Of a stretch of 64,000 nucleotides of DNA, positions 1 through 10,605 are shown in pieces. Both the position numbers and the translations under genes were made by a program. Numbering within the stretch: the stretch's first letter is position 1; each line of letters opens with the position of its first letter. Source of the stretch: Hyphococcus luteus (GTDB taxonomy: Bacteria; Pseudomonadota; Alphaproteobacteria; Caulobacterales; Parvularculaceae). The stretch lies in assembly GCF_002943565.1 (NCBI RefSeq), contig NZ_PJCH01000005.1, forward strand, positions 868,001 to 932,000. Direction: 5' to 3'. Below the pieces are notes generated by a model. It searched no databases and was not told the DNA's origin. It saw nothing but the letters and a program-made list of their open reading frames with translations.

Positions 1-1760
1 GGCTGTGCGATCCGACGGACCCGGTGAAGCTGACGGCGATGACCGATCATCCCCGCTTCGGCGGCGGGCTCGATGAAGCGGGCCGTCACAAGGCGGCGCG
101 GCGCATCGATCTCGGCCTGCGCGGGCTGCGCCCGCAAAACGGTTTCGACGGCGTCAGGGCGAAGCTCGAAGCGGAGAAGAAACTTTCCGAAGATGTTTCG
201 GCGATCATCGACCTCCTGGAGCGCGTCGCGGCGGACTGGCCCCCTGCGGAAGCGAGTTTCGCCGAGCGTTTTGAGGCGCATCTGAAAGCCGCGGAAGCGT
301 TAAGCGCCGGCGCTGAGGAGACCGGCGCCGAGCGGCTCTGGCGCGGTGAAGACGGCGAGGCGGGCGCCGCCCTGATGGCGCAATTGCGGACGGGGCTGCC
401 CCTCATCGTTCATGACGCCGCAAACGAATATGCCGACATTTTCGCGCGACTCATCGCCGGGGGCGCGGTGCGCCGCCGCGCCCCGGCCCATCCGCGCCTC
501 TCGGTTCTCGGGCCCCTCGAAGCGCGGCTTCAAAGCGCCGATCTCGTCATTCTCGGGGGGCTCAATGAAGGCGTCTGGCCGCGCGACGCCGCCATCGATC
601 CGTTTCTGTCGCGGCCCATGCGGAAAGACTTGGGCCTTCCCTCGCCGGAGCGGCGCATCGGCCTCGCCGCGCATGATTTCGCGCAGCTCGCCGCCGCGCC
701 GGAGGTGGTTTTAACGCGCGCGGGCCGCGCGGCGGGCAAACCCACCAAACCTTCGCGCTGGATCGTCCGCCTGAAGAACATCCTGAAAGGCGCCGATCTT
801 TTGAAGGATGTCGAGGAAACGCATGGCGCCTGCGCGCTCGCGGCGCTCCTGGACCGGCCGGAGACCATCACGCAGATCGGCGCGCCGCATCCCAAACCCC
901 CGGTCGCGGCGCGGCCGGCCTCGCTGTCGGTGACGCAGGTGGAAAAACTGCTGCGCGATCCCTATTCGATCTATGCGCAGAAAATACTGCGGATCAGAAA
1001 ACTCGACCCTCTGGGCGAGGATTTCGACCAGCGCCATCTCGGCAATCTCTTTCACAAAGTGCTGGAAGATTATGCGAAGGAAGCGCCGCCATCCTCGCGC
1101 GAGGCGGCGATTGCGCGTCTCGCCGCTTTGTATGAAGAACACGCGCCAGCGCATGGCCTCGACGCCAGCCACGAAGCCTTCTGGCGCGCCCGGGCGGCGG
1201 CGGCGTTCGATTTTCTCGCGGACTGGGACGCGGCCCGGCGGGCGCAAGGCGCGCCTGCGGTGACAGAGGACAAGGGGACAACGACAATCGATATCGCCGG
1301 CGCCGAATACGAGCTGACGGCGCGCGCCGACCGCATTGACCGTCTCGAAGACGGCTCGGCCTTCATTGTCGATTACAAGACCGGCGCCCCGCCGAGCCTT
1401 AAACAGGCGCAGGCCTTCAGCCCGCAATTGCCGCTGACCGGGATGATCGTCGAGGCGGGCGGCTTTGAGGCGCTGGGTCCGGCGCGGGTCGCGGGTTTTG
1501 AATATGTGCGCGTCGTCTCCCGCAAGGCGAATGAGAAATTCGCCGGCGCCGAAGGCGATGAGGCGGCGGATCACATCGCCGAGGCGCGGGACGGGCTCAT
1601 GAAACTCTTCGGCCATTTCGCCAACGCCGATCAGGCTTATCCCTCCCAGCCGCGCCCGCAATTCATGAACGAGTATGGCGATTACGATCACCTGGCGCGC
1701 CGGCGCGAACGCAGCGCGCAAGGCGAAAGCGGCCCAAATGGAAGCGGGGAGAGCGAATGA
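1..1760 (+). CDS. addB: Double-strand break repair protein AddB, C-terminal part (5' end outside window)
   Basis: The frame is open from the first codon of the window to the stop at 1758-1760, so this is the 3' part (about 585 codons) of a longer gene. AddB is the nuclease partner of AddA, and together they process double-strand ends for RecA-dependent repair. The visible part ends with a PD-(D/E)XK nuclease domain: an HLGNLFHKVLEDY-type helix near 1036-1075 and the IVDYKTG motif near 1365-1385. I see only one cysteine here, so there is no sign of the four-cysteine iron-sulfur cluster of Firmicutes AddB. The stop overlaps the addA start by four bases (ATGA), implying translational coupling. 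Confidence 0.93.
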   Translation, partial: LCDPTDPVKLTAMTDHPRFGGGLDEAGRHKAARRIDLGLRGLRPQNGFDGVRAKLEAEKKLSEDVSAIIDLLERVAADWPPAEASFAERFEAHLKAAEALSAGAEETGAERLWRGEDGEAGAALMAQLRTGLPLIVHDAANEYADIFARLIAGGAVRRRAPAHPRLSVLGPLEARLQSADLVILGGLNEGVWPRDAAIDPFLSRPMRKDLGLPSPERRIGLAAHDFAQLAAAPEVVLTRAGRAAGKPTKPSRWIVRLKNILKGADLLKDVEETHGACALAALLDRPETITQIGAPHPKPPVAARPASLSVTQVEKLLRDPYSIYAQKILRIRKLDPLGEDFDQRHLGNLFHKVLEDYAKEAPPSSREAAIARLAALYEEHAPAHGLDASHEAFWRARAAAAFDFLADWDAARRAQGAPAVTEDKGTTTIDIAGAEYELTARADRIDRLEDGSAFIVDYKTGAPPSLKQAQAFSPQLPLTGMIVEAGGFEALGPARVAGFEYVRVVSRKANEKFAGAEGDEAADHIAEARDGLMKLFGHFANADQAYPSQPRPQFMNEYGDYDHLARRRERSAQGESGPNGSGESE

Positions 1761-4700
1761 CCCCTCTTGAAGAAACCACCAACAACCAGCGCACAGCGGC
1801 GGATCCGGCCCGCTCCGTTTTCGTCATGGCCAATGCAGGCTCGGGCAAGACGCGCGTTCTGACCAACCGCGTGGCGCGGCTCCTCCTCGCCGGATCGCCG
1901 CCGGAAAAGATTCTGTGCATCACCTTCACCAAGGCTGCGGCGGCGGAAATGGCCGAGCGGCTTTTCGAGGTGCTCGGCGCATGGGCGCTCGCCAGCGACG
2001 AGGAGCTGGTTGAGGCGCTCAAAGAACTGGAAGGAAAAGAAGCGACGGAGAAATCCGCCGACGATCTCGCCCATGCGCGCCGGCTGTTCGCGCGCGCGCT
2101 GGAAACGCCGGGCGGGCTGAAGATCCAGACCATTCACTCTTTCTGCGAAAGCGTCTTGCGCCGTTTCCCGATCGAGGCGGGCGCGCCGCCGGGCTTTGTC
2201 GTCGCCGAGGACGCGCAGGCCATGGCGCTCCTGAATGACGCGCTCGACTGGCTCGCCGCGAAGGCGCGCGAGGACGCGGCGCTCGCCGCCGATTTCGATC
2301 TTCTGTCGCTTAAACGCAACGAGCAGGATCTGCGCGCGCTGCTGATCTCCGCCTCGAAGACGCCGGACGATCTGGAAGAGGCCGCGGCGATGCTGGCGAA
2401 GGCGCTCGCCGTCAATCCGAACGAGACGCCAGGGACCATCAAGCGCAAATTCTTGGGCGAGATTTCCGTCGACGATCTGCGCCGCGCCCATGACGGGCTC
2501 GCCGCGGAAGGCAAGCAGCCCCAGGCGGCGGCGAAACGCCTGTCGGCGTTTTTCACGGCGGCCAATGATGAGGAGCGCTGGGACGCGCTCGTCAAAACCT
2601 TTCTGGTGGCCGACCAGTCGAAGACCGTGGACCGCATCGCCTCGAAAGCGACGGACAAGCACGATCCCTGGGTCGGGCCTTATGTGAACACGCTGAAAGA
2701 GCTCGTTTTCGACGAGGTTCAGGCGCTTCGGGCCCAGGCGATTTACGAAGATACGCTGGCCTTGAACCGTCTCGCCGGCGCGTTGCGCGCCCGCTACGCC
2801 GAAACGAAAGCGGCGCGGGCGATGCTCGATTTCGACGATTTGATCGCCCGCGCGGACAGTCTTTTCCGGCGTGTCGAAGCGCAATGGATCATGTACAAGC
2901 TCGACTATGGCATCGATCACATATTGATCGACGAGGCGCAGGACACCTCGCCCGGCCAATGGGCGGTGGTTGAAAATCTGTTTACAGACTATTTCTCCGG
3001 CGCCGGCGCGCGCGACGATCTGCGCAGCTTTTTCGCCGTCGGCGACATGAAGCAGTCGATCTATTCCTTTCAGGGCGCCGATGTCAGCCTCTTCAAGGAA
3101 AAGGAGCACGATCTCGGCGAACGGCTGGCGAAAGTCACGGCCTACGCCAACATTCCGCTGACCCTTTCCTTCCGCACGACCGAGCCGGTGCTGTCCTTCG
3201 TGGATGCGGCCTTCGCCGACCGCGACGCGGCGGAGGGACTGGGCGAAGAGGGCGATCTTCTCCACGGCGTCTGCCGCGAAGGCGTCGCGGGGCTGGTCGA
3301 ACTCTGGCCGCTGACGCCGCGCCCGGACAAGCTGGCGGTCAACCCCTGGGACGCGCCGGTGGACGCGCCTGAAGCCGATCATCCGGTGCGGGTCCTGTGC
3401 GACCGCGTGGCGGCGACCGTCAAGGGCTGGCTCGACCGCAAGGAGCATCTGGAATCGCGCGAACGCCCGATCCGCCCCGGCGACGTCATGATCCTGGTGC
3501 AAAGCCGGGGCGCGCTTTTCCGCGACGTCATCCAGCGCCTCTCCGCGGCGGGCGTCCCCGTGGCGGGGCCCGACCGGCTGAAGCTCGCCGAGGACCCGGC
3601 GGTGGAGGATTTGCTCTCCTATGCGCGGTTCGCCCTGTCGCAGGATGACGATCTTTCGCTCGCGGAAATCCTCAAAAGCCCGCTTTTCGGTTTCGACGAC
3701 GACGCCGATCTCTTTCCACTCGGTTTTGAGCGCGGGAAAAATCAGTCCCTGTGGTCTTCCTTGCGCGAACGCGCCGGCGAAAGAAACCACTGGAAAAAAG
3801 CGGCGGATGAAATCGCCGAAGCGCGGGCCCTGGCGCGCGCGCAAGGGCCCTATGCGTTCTTCTCGCACATTCTCGAAACCGGTTCGCCTTCCGGACGCAA
3901 ACGGTTCTTCGCGCGGCTCGGCGAAGCCTCGTCGGACGCCATTGCCGAACTGTTGCGTCAGACGCTCGATTTCGAAAACGGCGCCCCGCGCAGTCTTCGC
4001 GAATTCGTCGCCTGGTTCGAAGCGGCCTCGGGCGACATCAAGCGCGAAATGGAGCGCGAAAACACATCCGTCCGTGTGATGACGGTGCACGGCGCCAAGG
4101 GGCTGGAGGCGGACATCGTGTTCCTGCTCGACGCCCATCGCGACGTGGATTTGAAAACCATCGGCCCGCTTTTGCCGCCGCCGCGCGAGGCGGGCCTGCC
4201 GGAAAACCTGTCGCTCCTCGCCTGGTCGAAAGCGGGCGACGCCATGCTCACCGAAACCGCGCGGGCGGAGAAAACGCGCCTTGCCTTCGAGGAATACCGG
4301 CGCCTATTTTACGTCGCCGCGACGCGCGCGCGCGATCGGCTATACATTTGCGGCGTCGAACAGGGCAACAAGAGCGATCCGCAGGCGAAAGCCACAGGCG
4401 TCAAGTCCTGGCATTCGCTGGCGATCGATGCGTTCGGGCGGCTGGGCGGCGTCGAGGCCGGCGAAGAGCCCTTCTGGAACGGCGGAACCGAGCCCGCCTT
4501 GCGGCTTTCCTGTCCCCAGACAGCGCCGGTTGAAAAAGAAGATCACGCTGCAGCGCCCGCCGCCGCCGGCGCGCCGCCATGGCTTTATAAAGAAGCGCCG
4601 AAGGAAGCGCCGCCCCTGCGCTTCGCGCCGTCGAAACTCGAAGGCGAGGAAGAAAACGAATGGCGCGGCGAAGCCCAAGGCGCGGCCTATTCGCCGGTTG

Positions 4701-5233
4701 CTGGCGGCGATAGATATTTCCGCGGGCGCACCTTGCACCGGCTTCTGGAGCTATTGCCCGATGTCGCGCCGGCGGCGCGCGAGGCGGCGGCGGACCGTCT
4801 GCTCGAAAGGCTCGCGCCGGAGATCGCCGAAGACGAACGCGCGCGCTGGCGCGAGGAAGTGATGCGTGTGCTGAGCGATCCGCAATTCGCGGACGTGTTC
4901 GCGCCGGGCTCCATGGCCGAAACGCCGATTGCGGGCCGGCCCAGCGGCGCGCCGGAAAGCTTTATGCTGAACGGGCAAATCGACCGGCTCGCGGTCAGCG
5001 ACGCGCGCGTTCTGGTTGTGGATTACAAAACCAATCGCCCGCCGCCGGCGCGCGCCGAAGACGCCGACCCCGCCTATATCGCTCAGCTTGCGGCCTATCG
5101 CGCGCTATTGCAGGAAATCTATCCGGGTCGTGAGATCGTCTGCGCCTTGCTCTGGACCTATGACGCAAGACTCATGGACATACCGGCCGAAATGCTCGAT
5201 CACGCTTTTGCGCGTTTAAAACTTGCGGGTTGA
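1757..5233 (+). CDS. addA: Double-strand break repair helicase-nuclease AddA
   Basis: 1158 residues, normal for alphaproteobacterial AddA. UvrD/Rep-type superfamily 1 helicase: Walker A ANAGSGKT at residues 25-32, Walker [14 protein letters not shown] near 390-402, and the late motif [17 protein letters not shown]-terminal RecB-type nuclease domain carries [11 protein letters not shown] near residue 1086. Together with AddB it unwinds and degrades double-strand ends to produce recombinogenic single strands. The ATG overlaps the addB stop. The gene runs directly toward trxA, with 53 bases between its stop and the trxA ATG, so all three may share a transcript. Large open frames on the opposite strand here are coding shadows. 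Confidence 0.97.
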   Translation: MTPLEETTNNQRTAADPARSVFVMANAGSGKTRVLTNRVARLLLAGSPPEKILCITFTKAAAAEMAERLFEVLGAWALASDEELVEALKELEGKEATEKSADDLAHARRLFARALETPGGLKIQTIHSFCESVLRRFPIEAGAPPGFVVAEDAQAMALLNDALDWLAAKAREDAALAADFDLLSLKRNEQDLRALLISASKTPDDLEEAAAMLAKALAVNPNETPGTIKRKFLGEISVDDLRRAHDGLAAEGKQPQAAAKRLSAFFTAANDEERWDALVKTFLVADQSKTVDRIASKATDKHDPWVGPYVNTLKELVFDEVQALRAQAIYEDTLALNRLAGALRARYAETKAARAMLDFDDLIARADSLFRRVEAQWIMYKLDYGIDHILIDEAQDTSPGQWAVVENLFTDYFSGAGARDDLRSFFAVGDMKQSIYSFQGADVSLFKEKEHDLGERLAKVTAYANIPLTLSFRTTEPVLSFVDAAFADRDAAEGLGEEGDLLHGVCREGVAGLVELWPLTPRPDKLAVNPWDAPVDAPEADHPVRVLCDRVAATVKGWLDRKEHLESRERPIRPGDVMILVQSRGALFRDVIQRLSAAGVPVAGPDRLKLAEDPAVEDLLSYARFALSQDDDLSLAEILKSPLFGFDDDADLFPLGFERGKNQSLWSSLRERAGERNHWKKAADEIAEARALARAQGPYAFFSHILETGSPSGRKRFFARLGEASSDAIAELLRQTLDFENGAPRSLREFVAWFEAASGDIKREMERENTSVRVMTVHGAKGLEADIVFLLDAHRDVDLKTIGPLLPPPREAGLPENLSLLAWSKAGDAMLTETARAEKTRLAFEEYRRLFYVAATRARDRLYICGVEQGNKSDPQAKATGVKSWHSLAIDAFGRLGGVEAGEEPFWNGGTEPALRLSCPQTAPVEKEDHAAAPAAAGAPPWLYKEAPKEAPPLRFAPSKLEGEEENEWRGEAQGAAYSPVAGGDRYFRGRTLHRLLELLPDVAPAAREAAADRLLERLAPEIAEDERARWREEVMRVLSDPQFADVFAPGSMAETPIAGRPSGAPESFMLNGQIDRLAVSDARVLVVDYKTNRPPPARAEDADPAYIAQLAAYRALLQEIYPGREIVCALLWTYDARLMDIPAEMLDHAFARLKLAG

Positions 5234-5286
5234 AACAGGGCCCCCGCGCGCTATCTTCGGGGAAACAGCATTCAGGAGTATGCTTC

Positions 5287-5622
5287 ATGGCTACCAAAAC
5301 CGTCACCGACGCCAGCTTCGCCGCCGATGTTCTCGATAGCGGCGAGACCGTATTGATTGATTTCTGGGCGGAATGGTGCGGCCCCTGCAAGCAGATCGCG
5401 CCGGCGCTCGACGAGATCGCCCAGGAATATGAAGGCAAGCTCACCGTCGCCAAGGTCAATATCGACGAGAATCCGGAAACGCCGGGCAAATACGGCGTGC
5501 GCGGCATTCCGACCCTGATGATTTTCTCCGGCGGCGAACATGTCGCGACCCGCGTCGGCGCCGCGCCGAAAAGCCAGCTCGCGGCCTGGGTCGAGGAAGT
5601 GCTGAAAGAAGCCGCCGCCTAG
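5287..5622 (+). CDS. trxA: Thioredoxin
   Basis: 111 residues with the classical active site WCGPC at residues 30-34 and the cis-proline region GIPTLMIF, so this is a canonical cytoplasmic thioredoxin that reduces protein disulfides using thioredoxin reductase. I chose the ATG at 5287 because it is preceded by a CAGGAGT ribosome-binding site (5271-5279). The frame is open further upstream, into the end of addA, but the extra 19 residues do not look like thioredoxin. The order addB-addA-trxA is a common alphaproteobacterial arrangement. Confidence 0.97.
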   Translation: MATKTVTDASFAADVLDSGETVLIDFWAEWCGPCKQIAPALDEIAQEYEGKLTVAKVNIDENPETPGKYGVRGIPTLMIFSGGEHVATRVGAAPKSQLAAWVEEVLKEAAA

Positions 5623-5718
5623 AGCCTGATCGGAAACTCTTCAAGCTTCCCGGGATTTGAATAATCAGACGTTCCTGTCAGCGAATCGATGCGTTGGCGG
5701 CTCTAAAGTTCAAAAGAG

Positions 5719-5805
5719 AAGAGCCCGAGCCGCATCGTTTCCCGGCAAGCGGACGTCTGACCATCATACTTCTCGGTCTGTTCAAAATGTTTTGGTCGGG
5801 CTCTT
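5719..5805. repeat. 10-bp perfect inverted repeat between convergent trxA and folC
   Basis: AAGAGCCCGA at 5719-5728 is exactly complementary to TCGGGCTCTT at 5796-5805, with 67 bases between. The right arm overlaps the folC stop codon. No T-run follows on either strand, so it does not look like a simple intrinsic terminator. It could be a long-range stem ending both transcripts, or an edge of a dispersed intergenic repeat. Confidence 0.45.
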
Positions 5806-7105
5806 AACCGTTCTCGCTTAGGATCTCGCCCGCCAGATAGAGCGAGCCGCTGATGAGCAATCTCGGCGGCTCGTTTTGCGTTTCCGAGCAGGCCTTTTTC
5901 ATGGCCTCTTCAAGAGAGGCGCACGGCTCCACCGTCAGCCCGCCTTTCTTCGCCGCGGCGGCGACCTCTTTTGGCGCGAGGACGCCGTCATGATCGGCGG
6001 CGACGCAGAACACCTTGCGGGCGAGCCCGGCGAAGGGCGCGAAATAGCCCGCGGCGTCCTTGTTTGCCTGCATCCCGGAAATCATCACGAGCGGTTTCGG
6101 ACTGCGCGCCTCGAGATCGGCCATCAGCGCCGAAATGGCGCGGCCTGCATGAGGGTTGTGCCCGCCGTCGAGCCAGACTTCCGGCTCTTCGCCGAGCGCG
6201 CCGCGCGCCAGATCGATGAGCGGGCCCCTGGTCAGGCGCTGCATGCGCGCCGGCCAGCTTGCGTTCACGAGCCCTTTCGAAAGCGTTGCATTGTCGAGTT
6301 TCAGGTCCGCCGCGCGGATGGCGGCGACGGTCGTGCCGGCGTTTTCGATCTGGTGCGCGCCGGGCAGGCGGGGCGGGTCGAGATCGCACAGCCCGTCATC
6401 GTCCTGATAGATAAGCCGTCCGTGCTCGGAATGAACGCTCCATTGTTCGCCATAGGCGTGGATGTCGGCGCCGATTTTCTGTGCGTGCGATTGCAGCGCC
6501 GCCATGGCGTCCGGGCCTTGCGGGGAAATCACCGCCGGTGCGCCGCGGCGGAAAATGCCCGCTTTTTCGCCGGCGACTTCGAGCAGCGTGTCGCCCAGAA
6601 ACGCCTGATGATCGAGATCGACGGGCGTGACGATAGCGGCGAGTGGCGCTTCCATGACATTGGTGGCGTCGAGACGCCCGCCTAAGCCCACTTCGATGAC
6701 GGCGTAATCCGCTTTCGTTTCGGCGAAGGCGAGGAACGCCGCGCAGGTCGTCGTTTCGAAATAGGTGAGCATGTCCTCGCCCATGGCCGCGTCGACGCGT
6801 TTCAGCGCATCGATCAGCGCGTCGTCGGAGATTTCTTTTCCGGCGACGAGGATGCGCTCGTTGAACCTGACGAGATGCGGCGAGGTGTAGACGTGAACCG
6901 ACTTGCCGGCGGCGTCTAAAATTGCGCGCAGGAAAGCGACGGTCGAGCCTTTGCCGTTGGTGCCCGCCACATGGAAAAACGGCGGCAGTTTCTTTTGCGG
7001 ATCGCCGAGACGCGCGAGCGCCCGTTTGATGCGGTCGAGCGATAAATCGATAACAATCGGGCGGCGGTTCGCGATTTCCGCGAGCACGGTTTCAACGTCG
7101 CTCAC
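5804..7105 (-). CDS. folC: Bifunctional dihydrofolate synthase / folylpolyglutamate synthase
   Basis: 433 residues, Mur-ligase fold. The ATP-binding loop GTNGKGST is at residues 48-55, followed by a central domain with the DGGHNPHAGR motif. The enzyme joins glutamate to dihydropteroate and extends folate polyglutamate tails. The start is GTG at 7103-7105, with a GGAAG ribosome-binding site seven bases upstream. It follows accD on the same strand with a 39-base gap; accD-folC is conserved across alphaproteobacteria and indicates one operon with trpA upstream. Confidence 0.96.
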   Translation of the reverse strand: MSDVETVLAEIANRRPIVIDLSLDRIKRALARLGDPQKKLPPFFHVAGTNGKGSTVAFLRAILDAAGKSVHVYTSPHLVRFNERILVAGKEISDDALIDALKRVDAAMGEDMLTYFETTTCAAFLAFAETKADYAVIEVGLGGRLDATNVMEAPLAAIVTPVDLDHQAFLGDTLLEVAGEKAGIFRRGAPAVISPQGPDAMAALQSHAQKIGADIHAYGEQWSVHSEHGRLIYQDDDGLCDLDPPRLPGAHQIENAGTTVAAIRAADLKLDNATLSKGLVNASWPARMQRLTRGPLIDLARGALGEEPEVWLDGGHNPHAGRAISALMADLEARSPKPLVMISGMQANKDAAGYFAPFAGLARKVFCVAADHDGVLAPKEVAAAAKKGGLTVEPCASLEEAMKKACSETQNEPPRLLISGSLYLAGEILSENG

Positions 7106-7144
7106 GCGCGTCTTCCTTTGTCCAAGATGAGGGGAGTGTTGCGC

Positions 7145-8128
7145 CTATTCCGCGGCCTTGTCGAGCGGCGGCGCCTTCTTGGCGTCTTTGGTCTTCGCCG
7201 CCGGTTTCTTGTTTGCGTTCGGGGCGGCCTCGGGCTTATGCGTATCGGCGGCGGCGGGCAGCGCGGCGGCGGCCTGACGGCGCTCCTTGATCAGGAGGCG
7301 GATAAGCTTCGACAGGGTGGATTTCATGTCGGCGCGGCTGACCACCATGTCGACCATGCCTTTTTCCAGGAGGAATTCGGCGCGCTGGAAACCCTCAGGC
7401 AGTTTCTCGCGGATCGTCTGTTCGATGACGCGGGGGCCTGCAAAGCCGATCAGCGCGCCCGGTTCGGCGAGATTGACATCGCCCAGCATGGCGTAAGACG
7501 CGGTGACGCCGCCCGTCGTCGGATTGGTGAGAAAGACGATGTAAGGAAGGCCCGCCTCCTTCACCATCTGCACGGCGATGGTGGTGCGCGGCATTTGCAT
7601 CAGGGAGAGAATGCCTTCCTGCATGCGCGCGCCGCCGGAGGCGGCGAAGACGACCAGAGGCGCGCGTTTTTCGACCGCGACCTCGGCGGCTTTCAGCATC
7701 GCTTCGCCGAGCGCCATGCCCATGGAGCCGCCCATGAATTTGAAATTCTGGATCGCCGCCACGACGCCGACGCCGTCAACCGTTCCGTATGCGGCGCGCA
7801 TGGCGTCCTGCTGGCCGGTCTTGCGGCGGTTTTCTTTCAGCCGGTCCGCATATTTTTTCTCGTCGCGGAATTTTAAAGGGTCGGTGACCGGGTCGGGCAA
7901 CTCGATCTCTTCATAGGCGCCGTCATCGTAGAGGAGCGCCAGACGTTCCGACGGCGCGAGCGCGAGATGATGGTCGCAGGACGGGCAGACCTGATGCGCC
8001 GCATCGAGGTCGCGCTGGAATATCATCTCGCCGCAGCCCGGACATTTGCTCCACAGCGTATCGGAGCTGTCGTCCTTGGGTTTGAAGATGTTCTTTATGC
8101 CCGGAGGGATGTTGGAGAGCCAGCTCAT
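7145..8128 (-). CDS. accD: Acetyl-CoA carboxylase carboxyltransferase subunit beta
   Basis: 327 residues. The N-terminal zinc ribbon has cysteines 29, 32, 48 and 51 (CPxC...CPSC), followed by the carboxyltransferase core with [12 protein letters not shown] and the oxyanion-hole region [10 protein letters not shown]. It works with AccA to move carboxyl from carboxybiotin to acetyl-CoA, the first step of fatty acid synthesis. After residue ~285 there is a low-complexity tail rich in Ala, Lys and Pro, longer than the E. coli protein but common in alphaproteobacteria. It lies between trpA (58-base gap) and folC (39-base gap). Confidence 0.97.
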   Translation of the reverse strand: MSWLSNIPPGIKNIFKPKDDSSDTLWSKCPGCGEMIFQRDLDAAHQVCPSCDHHLALAPSERLALLYDDGAYEEIELPDPVTDPLKFRDEKKYADRLKENRRKTGQQDAMRAAYGTVDGVGVVAAIQNFKFMGGSMGMALGEAMLKAAEVAVEKRAPLVVFAASGGARMQEGILSLMQMPRTTIAVQMVKEAGLPYIVFLTNPTTGGVTASYAMLGDVNLAEPGALIGFAGPRVIEQTIREKLPEGFQRAEFLLEKGMVDMVVSRADMKSTLSKLIRLLIKERRQAAAALPAAADTHKPEAAPNANKKPAAKTKDAKKAPPLDKAAE

Positions 8129-8186
8129 ATCCGACAGCGCTTTCTACTTGCCTGCTACAGTATCCGTGGTTCTGGACCGTCTACGC

Positions 8187-9011
8187 TTACACGCGCGCGG
8201 CGCGGATCGCCCCCGATATTTCCTGCGCCAGCCTCAAAACCGCGTTAACGGCATTATTAGACTCGCCGGGGTTTGCTTCAAGGGCTTTAGCAAATTCGTC
8301 CACAAGCGCGGAGCCAACCACTACGGCGTCCGCAAAAGCGGCGAATTCCCGCGCTTTCTCGCCTGTTTTGATGCCGAAACCGACCGCGGCTGGCAAGCCC
8401 GATGCGGTTCTGAGGCGCGCGAGGGCGCCTTTGACGGTCTCTGTCTGGCCCGCCGCCTTGCCGGTGATGCCGGCGACAGAGACGTAATAAACGAAACCGG
8501 AGGTGTTTCTGACGACCGCCGGCAGGCGCTCATCGTCCGTCGTCGGGGTCGCGAGGCGGATGAAATCGAGGCCGGCGGCGCGCGCGGGGAGGCACAGCTC
8601 GGCGTCCTCTTCCGGCGGCAAATCGACGATGATGAGGCCGTCGACCCCGGCTTCCTTGGCGTCGGCGACGAATTTCTCCGGCCCGTAGGAATAGAACGGG
8701 TTGTAATAGCCCATCAGGATGATCGGGGTCTCATCGTCTTCGGCCCGAAATGAGCGAACTATTTCAAGGGTTTTGCGCAAGGTTTGCCCGGATTTGAGGG
8801 CGCGCTGGCCCGCGGCGGCGATCGACGGGCCGTCCGCCATGGGGTCGGTGAAGGCGACCCCGAGCTCGATCAGATCCGCCCCGGCGCCGGGAAGTTTTTT
8901 GAGAAGCTCGAGCGAGAGGGCCCCGTCCGGATCCCCGGCCATGATGAAGGGGATGAAGGCGGCGCGGTTCTCGGCCTTCAGCTTGTCGAAACGGGCTTTG
9001 ATGCGGGACAT
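8187..9011 (-). CDS. trpA: Tryptophan synthase alpha chain
   Basis: 274 residues, TIM barrel. The catalytic glutamate and aspartate fall exactly at E49 and D60 (S. typhimurium numbering), within [14 protein letters not shown]. The C-terminal VVVGSALV phosphate-binding loop is present. It cleaves indole-3-glycerol phosphate to indole and glyceraldehyde 3-phosphate for TrpB. The first gene of a trpA-accD-folC run. Usually trpB lies immediately upstream in alphaproteobacteria; here the next gene is yidD in the opposite direction, so trpB must be elsewhere. Confidence 0.97.
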   Translation of the reverse strand: MSRIKARFDKLKAENRAAFIPFIMAGDPDGALSLELLKKLPGAGADLIELGVAFTDPMADGPSIAAAGQRALKSGQTLRKTLEIVRSFRAEDDETPIILMGYYNPFYSYGPEKFVADAKEAGVDGLIIVDLPPEEDAELCLPARAAGLDFIRLATPTTDDERLPAVVRNTSGFVYYVSVAGITGKAAGQTETVKGALARLRTASGLPAAVGFGIKTGEKAREFAAFADAVVVGSALVDEFAKALEANPGESNNAVNAVLRLAQEISGAIRAARV

Positions 9012-9144
9012 GGGAGCGCGCGCCTGACTGGGTTAAAAGACGGGGGCTAAACCTTGTGGAAATCGAAGCCGCCTGCCTAACGCGCTGGCGGCGGATTGCA
9101 AGGAAAAGCTTGAGGGCGGCGCGCCGTCCCGGCATTGAAAAGAC

Positions 9145-9507
9145 ATGAACAGCGCGAAATCAGGACTGGCGGGCCGGGCGGCTCTCGGCGCCATCTGGCT
9201 TTACCGGCGGAGCCTGTCGCCGTTTCTCTATGCGCTCGGCGTCCGCTGCCGGCATGCGCCGAGCTGTTCGCAATACGCCGCCGAAGCCTTTCGCAAACAT
9301 CGTTTCGGCCGCGCCTTCTGGCTCAGCCTGTCGCGGTTCAGCCGCTGCCATCCTTTCGGCTCCCACGGTTTCGATCCGGTTCCCGATGACGCGCCGCAGG
9401 TCGGCTGGCGTTTCTGGAGGCTCGGCGACTGGGCGTGGACGGAGAGGATGGGGCCGCAAAAGAAAACGGAGCAATGTTCGCACATTGCTCCGTCTACAGA
9501 AGATTAG
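9145..9507 (+). CDS. yidD: Membrane protein insertion efficiency factor YidD
   Basis: 120 residues with the family signature CRHAPSCSQYAAEA near residues 35-48 and a GSHGFDPVP stretch. YidD is a small amphipathic, inner-membrane-associated protein that assists Sec/YidC insertion. An N-terminal segment of about 25 residues (LGAIWLYRRSLSPFLYALG) is the amphipathic helix. The last ~15 residues (QCSHIAPSTED region) are encoded by the terminator hairpin of the convergent gene, so the C-terminal tail is probably incidental. Divergent from trpA, away from the rpmH-rnpA context seen in many bacteria. Confidence 0.93.
   Translation: MNSAKSGLAGRAALGAIWLYRRSLSPFLYALGVRCRHAPSCSQYAAEAFRKHRFGRAFWLSLSRFSRCHPFGSHGFDPVPDDAPQVGWRFWRLGDWAWTERMGPQKKTEQCSHIAPSTED
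9457..9492 (-). terminator. Intrinsic terminator of the 9512-10438 gene, inside the yidD 3' end
   Basis: CGGAGCAATGT (9467-9477) and ACATTGCTCCG (9482-9492) form a perfect 11-bp stem with a 4-base loop. Read on the minus strand, the stem is followed by GTTTTCTTTT, a typical U-tract. It lies within the coding end of yidD. Confidence 0.85.
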
Positions 9508-9511
9508 TCCG

Positions 9512-10438
9512 TTACTTGCGCAGATAGCGCATGGACGGATCGGGCCGGCCGACAAAGCAGGACTTCGTAAAGCCGTAATATTTGATCGCCTTGATGACCG
9601 TTTCGGCTTCTTCCTGGCTCGGCGCGGTGAAGGCGTAGTGATTGCCGTTCGAAACGATGGTGAAATGGCCGCCGGAATTTTTGACGGATAACCCGTTCGG
9701 GTTGATCGAAACGCAGTCCTCTCCGGCAAGACCGCCTGAAGGCGCAGCGTTGCCCGCAAGCCAGTATTCAAGCGAGGCGTCGGGACGGCCGACAAAGCAC
9801 TGCTTGTTCATTCCGTAATGCTGGACGATGGTCTTGGCGCGGTTCATTTCCGATTTCTTGGACCCTGCATCGAGCATCCACATGGAGCCCTGGACCAGTT
9901 TCCAGCTGCCGTTCTTTTTTGCAACGGAAACGGCGTCCGGGTTGAAGGAGATGCAGTCTTCCTTAAACGGCTTTAAGGGCCGGGCGATGATCGGCCCGCC
10001 GGGCAGAGGCCGCGCGATCAGCATTTTTTTCTTCAGCGAGACATGGGCGACATAATCGCTGCGCCCGCTATTATCGGTGAAATGCGTATAGATATGCGCG
10101 CGCAATGTGTTCCCGGCGCGCCCGTCGAGCACGATGGTTTTGGTCGCAAAGCTCTGATTGTAAACGGCGGTGATCGCCTCGGTGTTCGAGGCGGGATCGC
10201 CGCCCGCGCTGTCGGCGAAGGCGACAGCCGGCGCCGATCCCCAATCGCACGGGTTTGGCGTGCATTCGCCTTTGACGGAAATCTCTAAGGCTCCGCCATT
10301 ATTCGTAATCGACAGGCTGTGAAGCCCGTCGGTGTTTTTCTCGTAAGCGCCGGTCCACTGGTTCAGCGGCATGCCGGCATATGCGGATGTGATGGTGATG
10401 AAGGCTGCGGCGCCCGCAGCGAGTGCTTGTTTGATCAT
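9512..10438 (-). CDS. Exported protein of unknown function with two tandem C-terminal CFVGRPD repeats
   Basis: 308 residues from the ATG at 10438, chosen for the AGGGGG ribosome-binding site and the signal peptide that follows (residues 1-21, cleavage after AYA). Residues 25-140 form one domain with a CTPNPCDWG cysteine pair, a pattern I have seen in exported proteins with no assigned function. Residues 160-227 and 240-308 are two copies of a ~68-residue unit: an opening DCISFNP/DCVSINP, a helix with HYG/YYG, and a closing CFVGRPD..(M/L).Y. Each unit has two cysteines and probably a disulfide. I cannot assign a function; a periplasmic binding role is only a guess. Ends at a strong terminator. 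Confidence 0.85.
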   Translation of the reverse strand: MIKQALAAGAAAFITITSAYAGMPLNQWTGAYEKNTDGLHSLSITNNGGALEISVKGECTPNPCDWGSAPAVAFADSAGGDPASNTEAITAVYNQSFATKTIVLDGRAGNTLRAHIYTHFTDNSGRSDYVAHVSLKKKMLIARPLPGGPIIARPLKPFKEDCISFNPDAVSVAKKNGSWKLVQGSMWMLDAGSKKSEMNRAKTIVQHYGMNKQCFVGRPDASLEYWLAGNAAPSGGLAGEDCVSINPNGLSVKNSGGHFTIVSNGNHYAFTAPSQEEAETVIKAIKYYGFTKSCFVGRPDPSMRYLRK

Positions 10439-10605
10439 GGTGTTCCCCCTGTTGATCGAGAGCGGCGCTTTTCCTGTTCGCCGCTGACGAGATTGAATCT
10501 CGTCGCCAAAGGTGACGCAATTGGGGCTTTTAAAGGGAGATTTCCCGGCTCCCTGTGACGGGGAACACAAGCAGGGCCAGATGAAAAACAGGGCGTGGCG
10601 GTGCG

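Noticed and set aside
1688-4138. 816-codon open frame on the minus strand
   Set aside because: It lies antisense to addA, which has full helicase and nuclease motifs. The product is Arg/Gly/Asp-rich without any domain, as expected for the mirror frame of GC-rich coding DNA.
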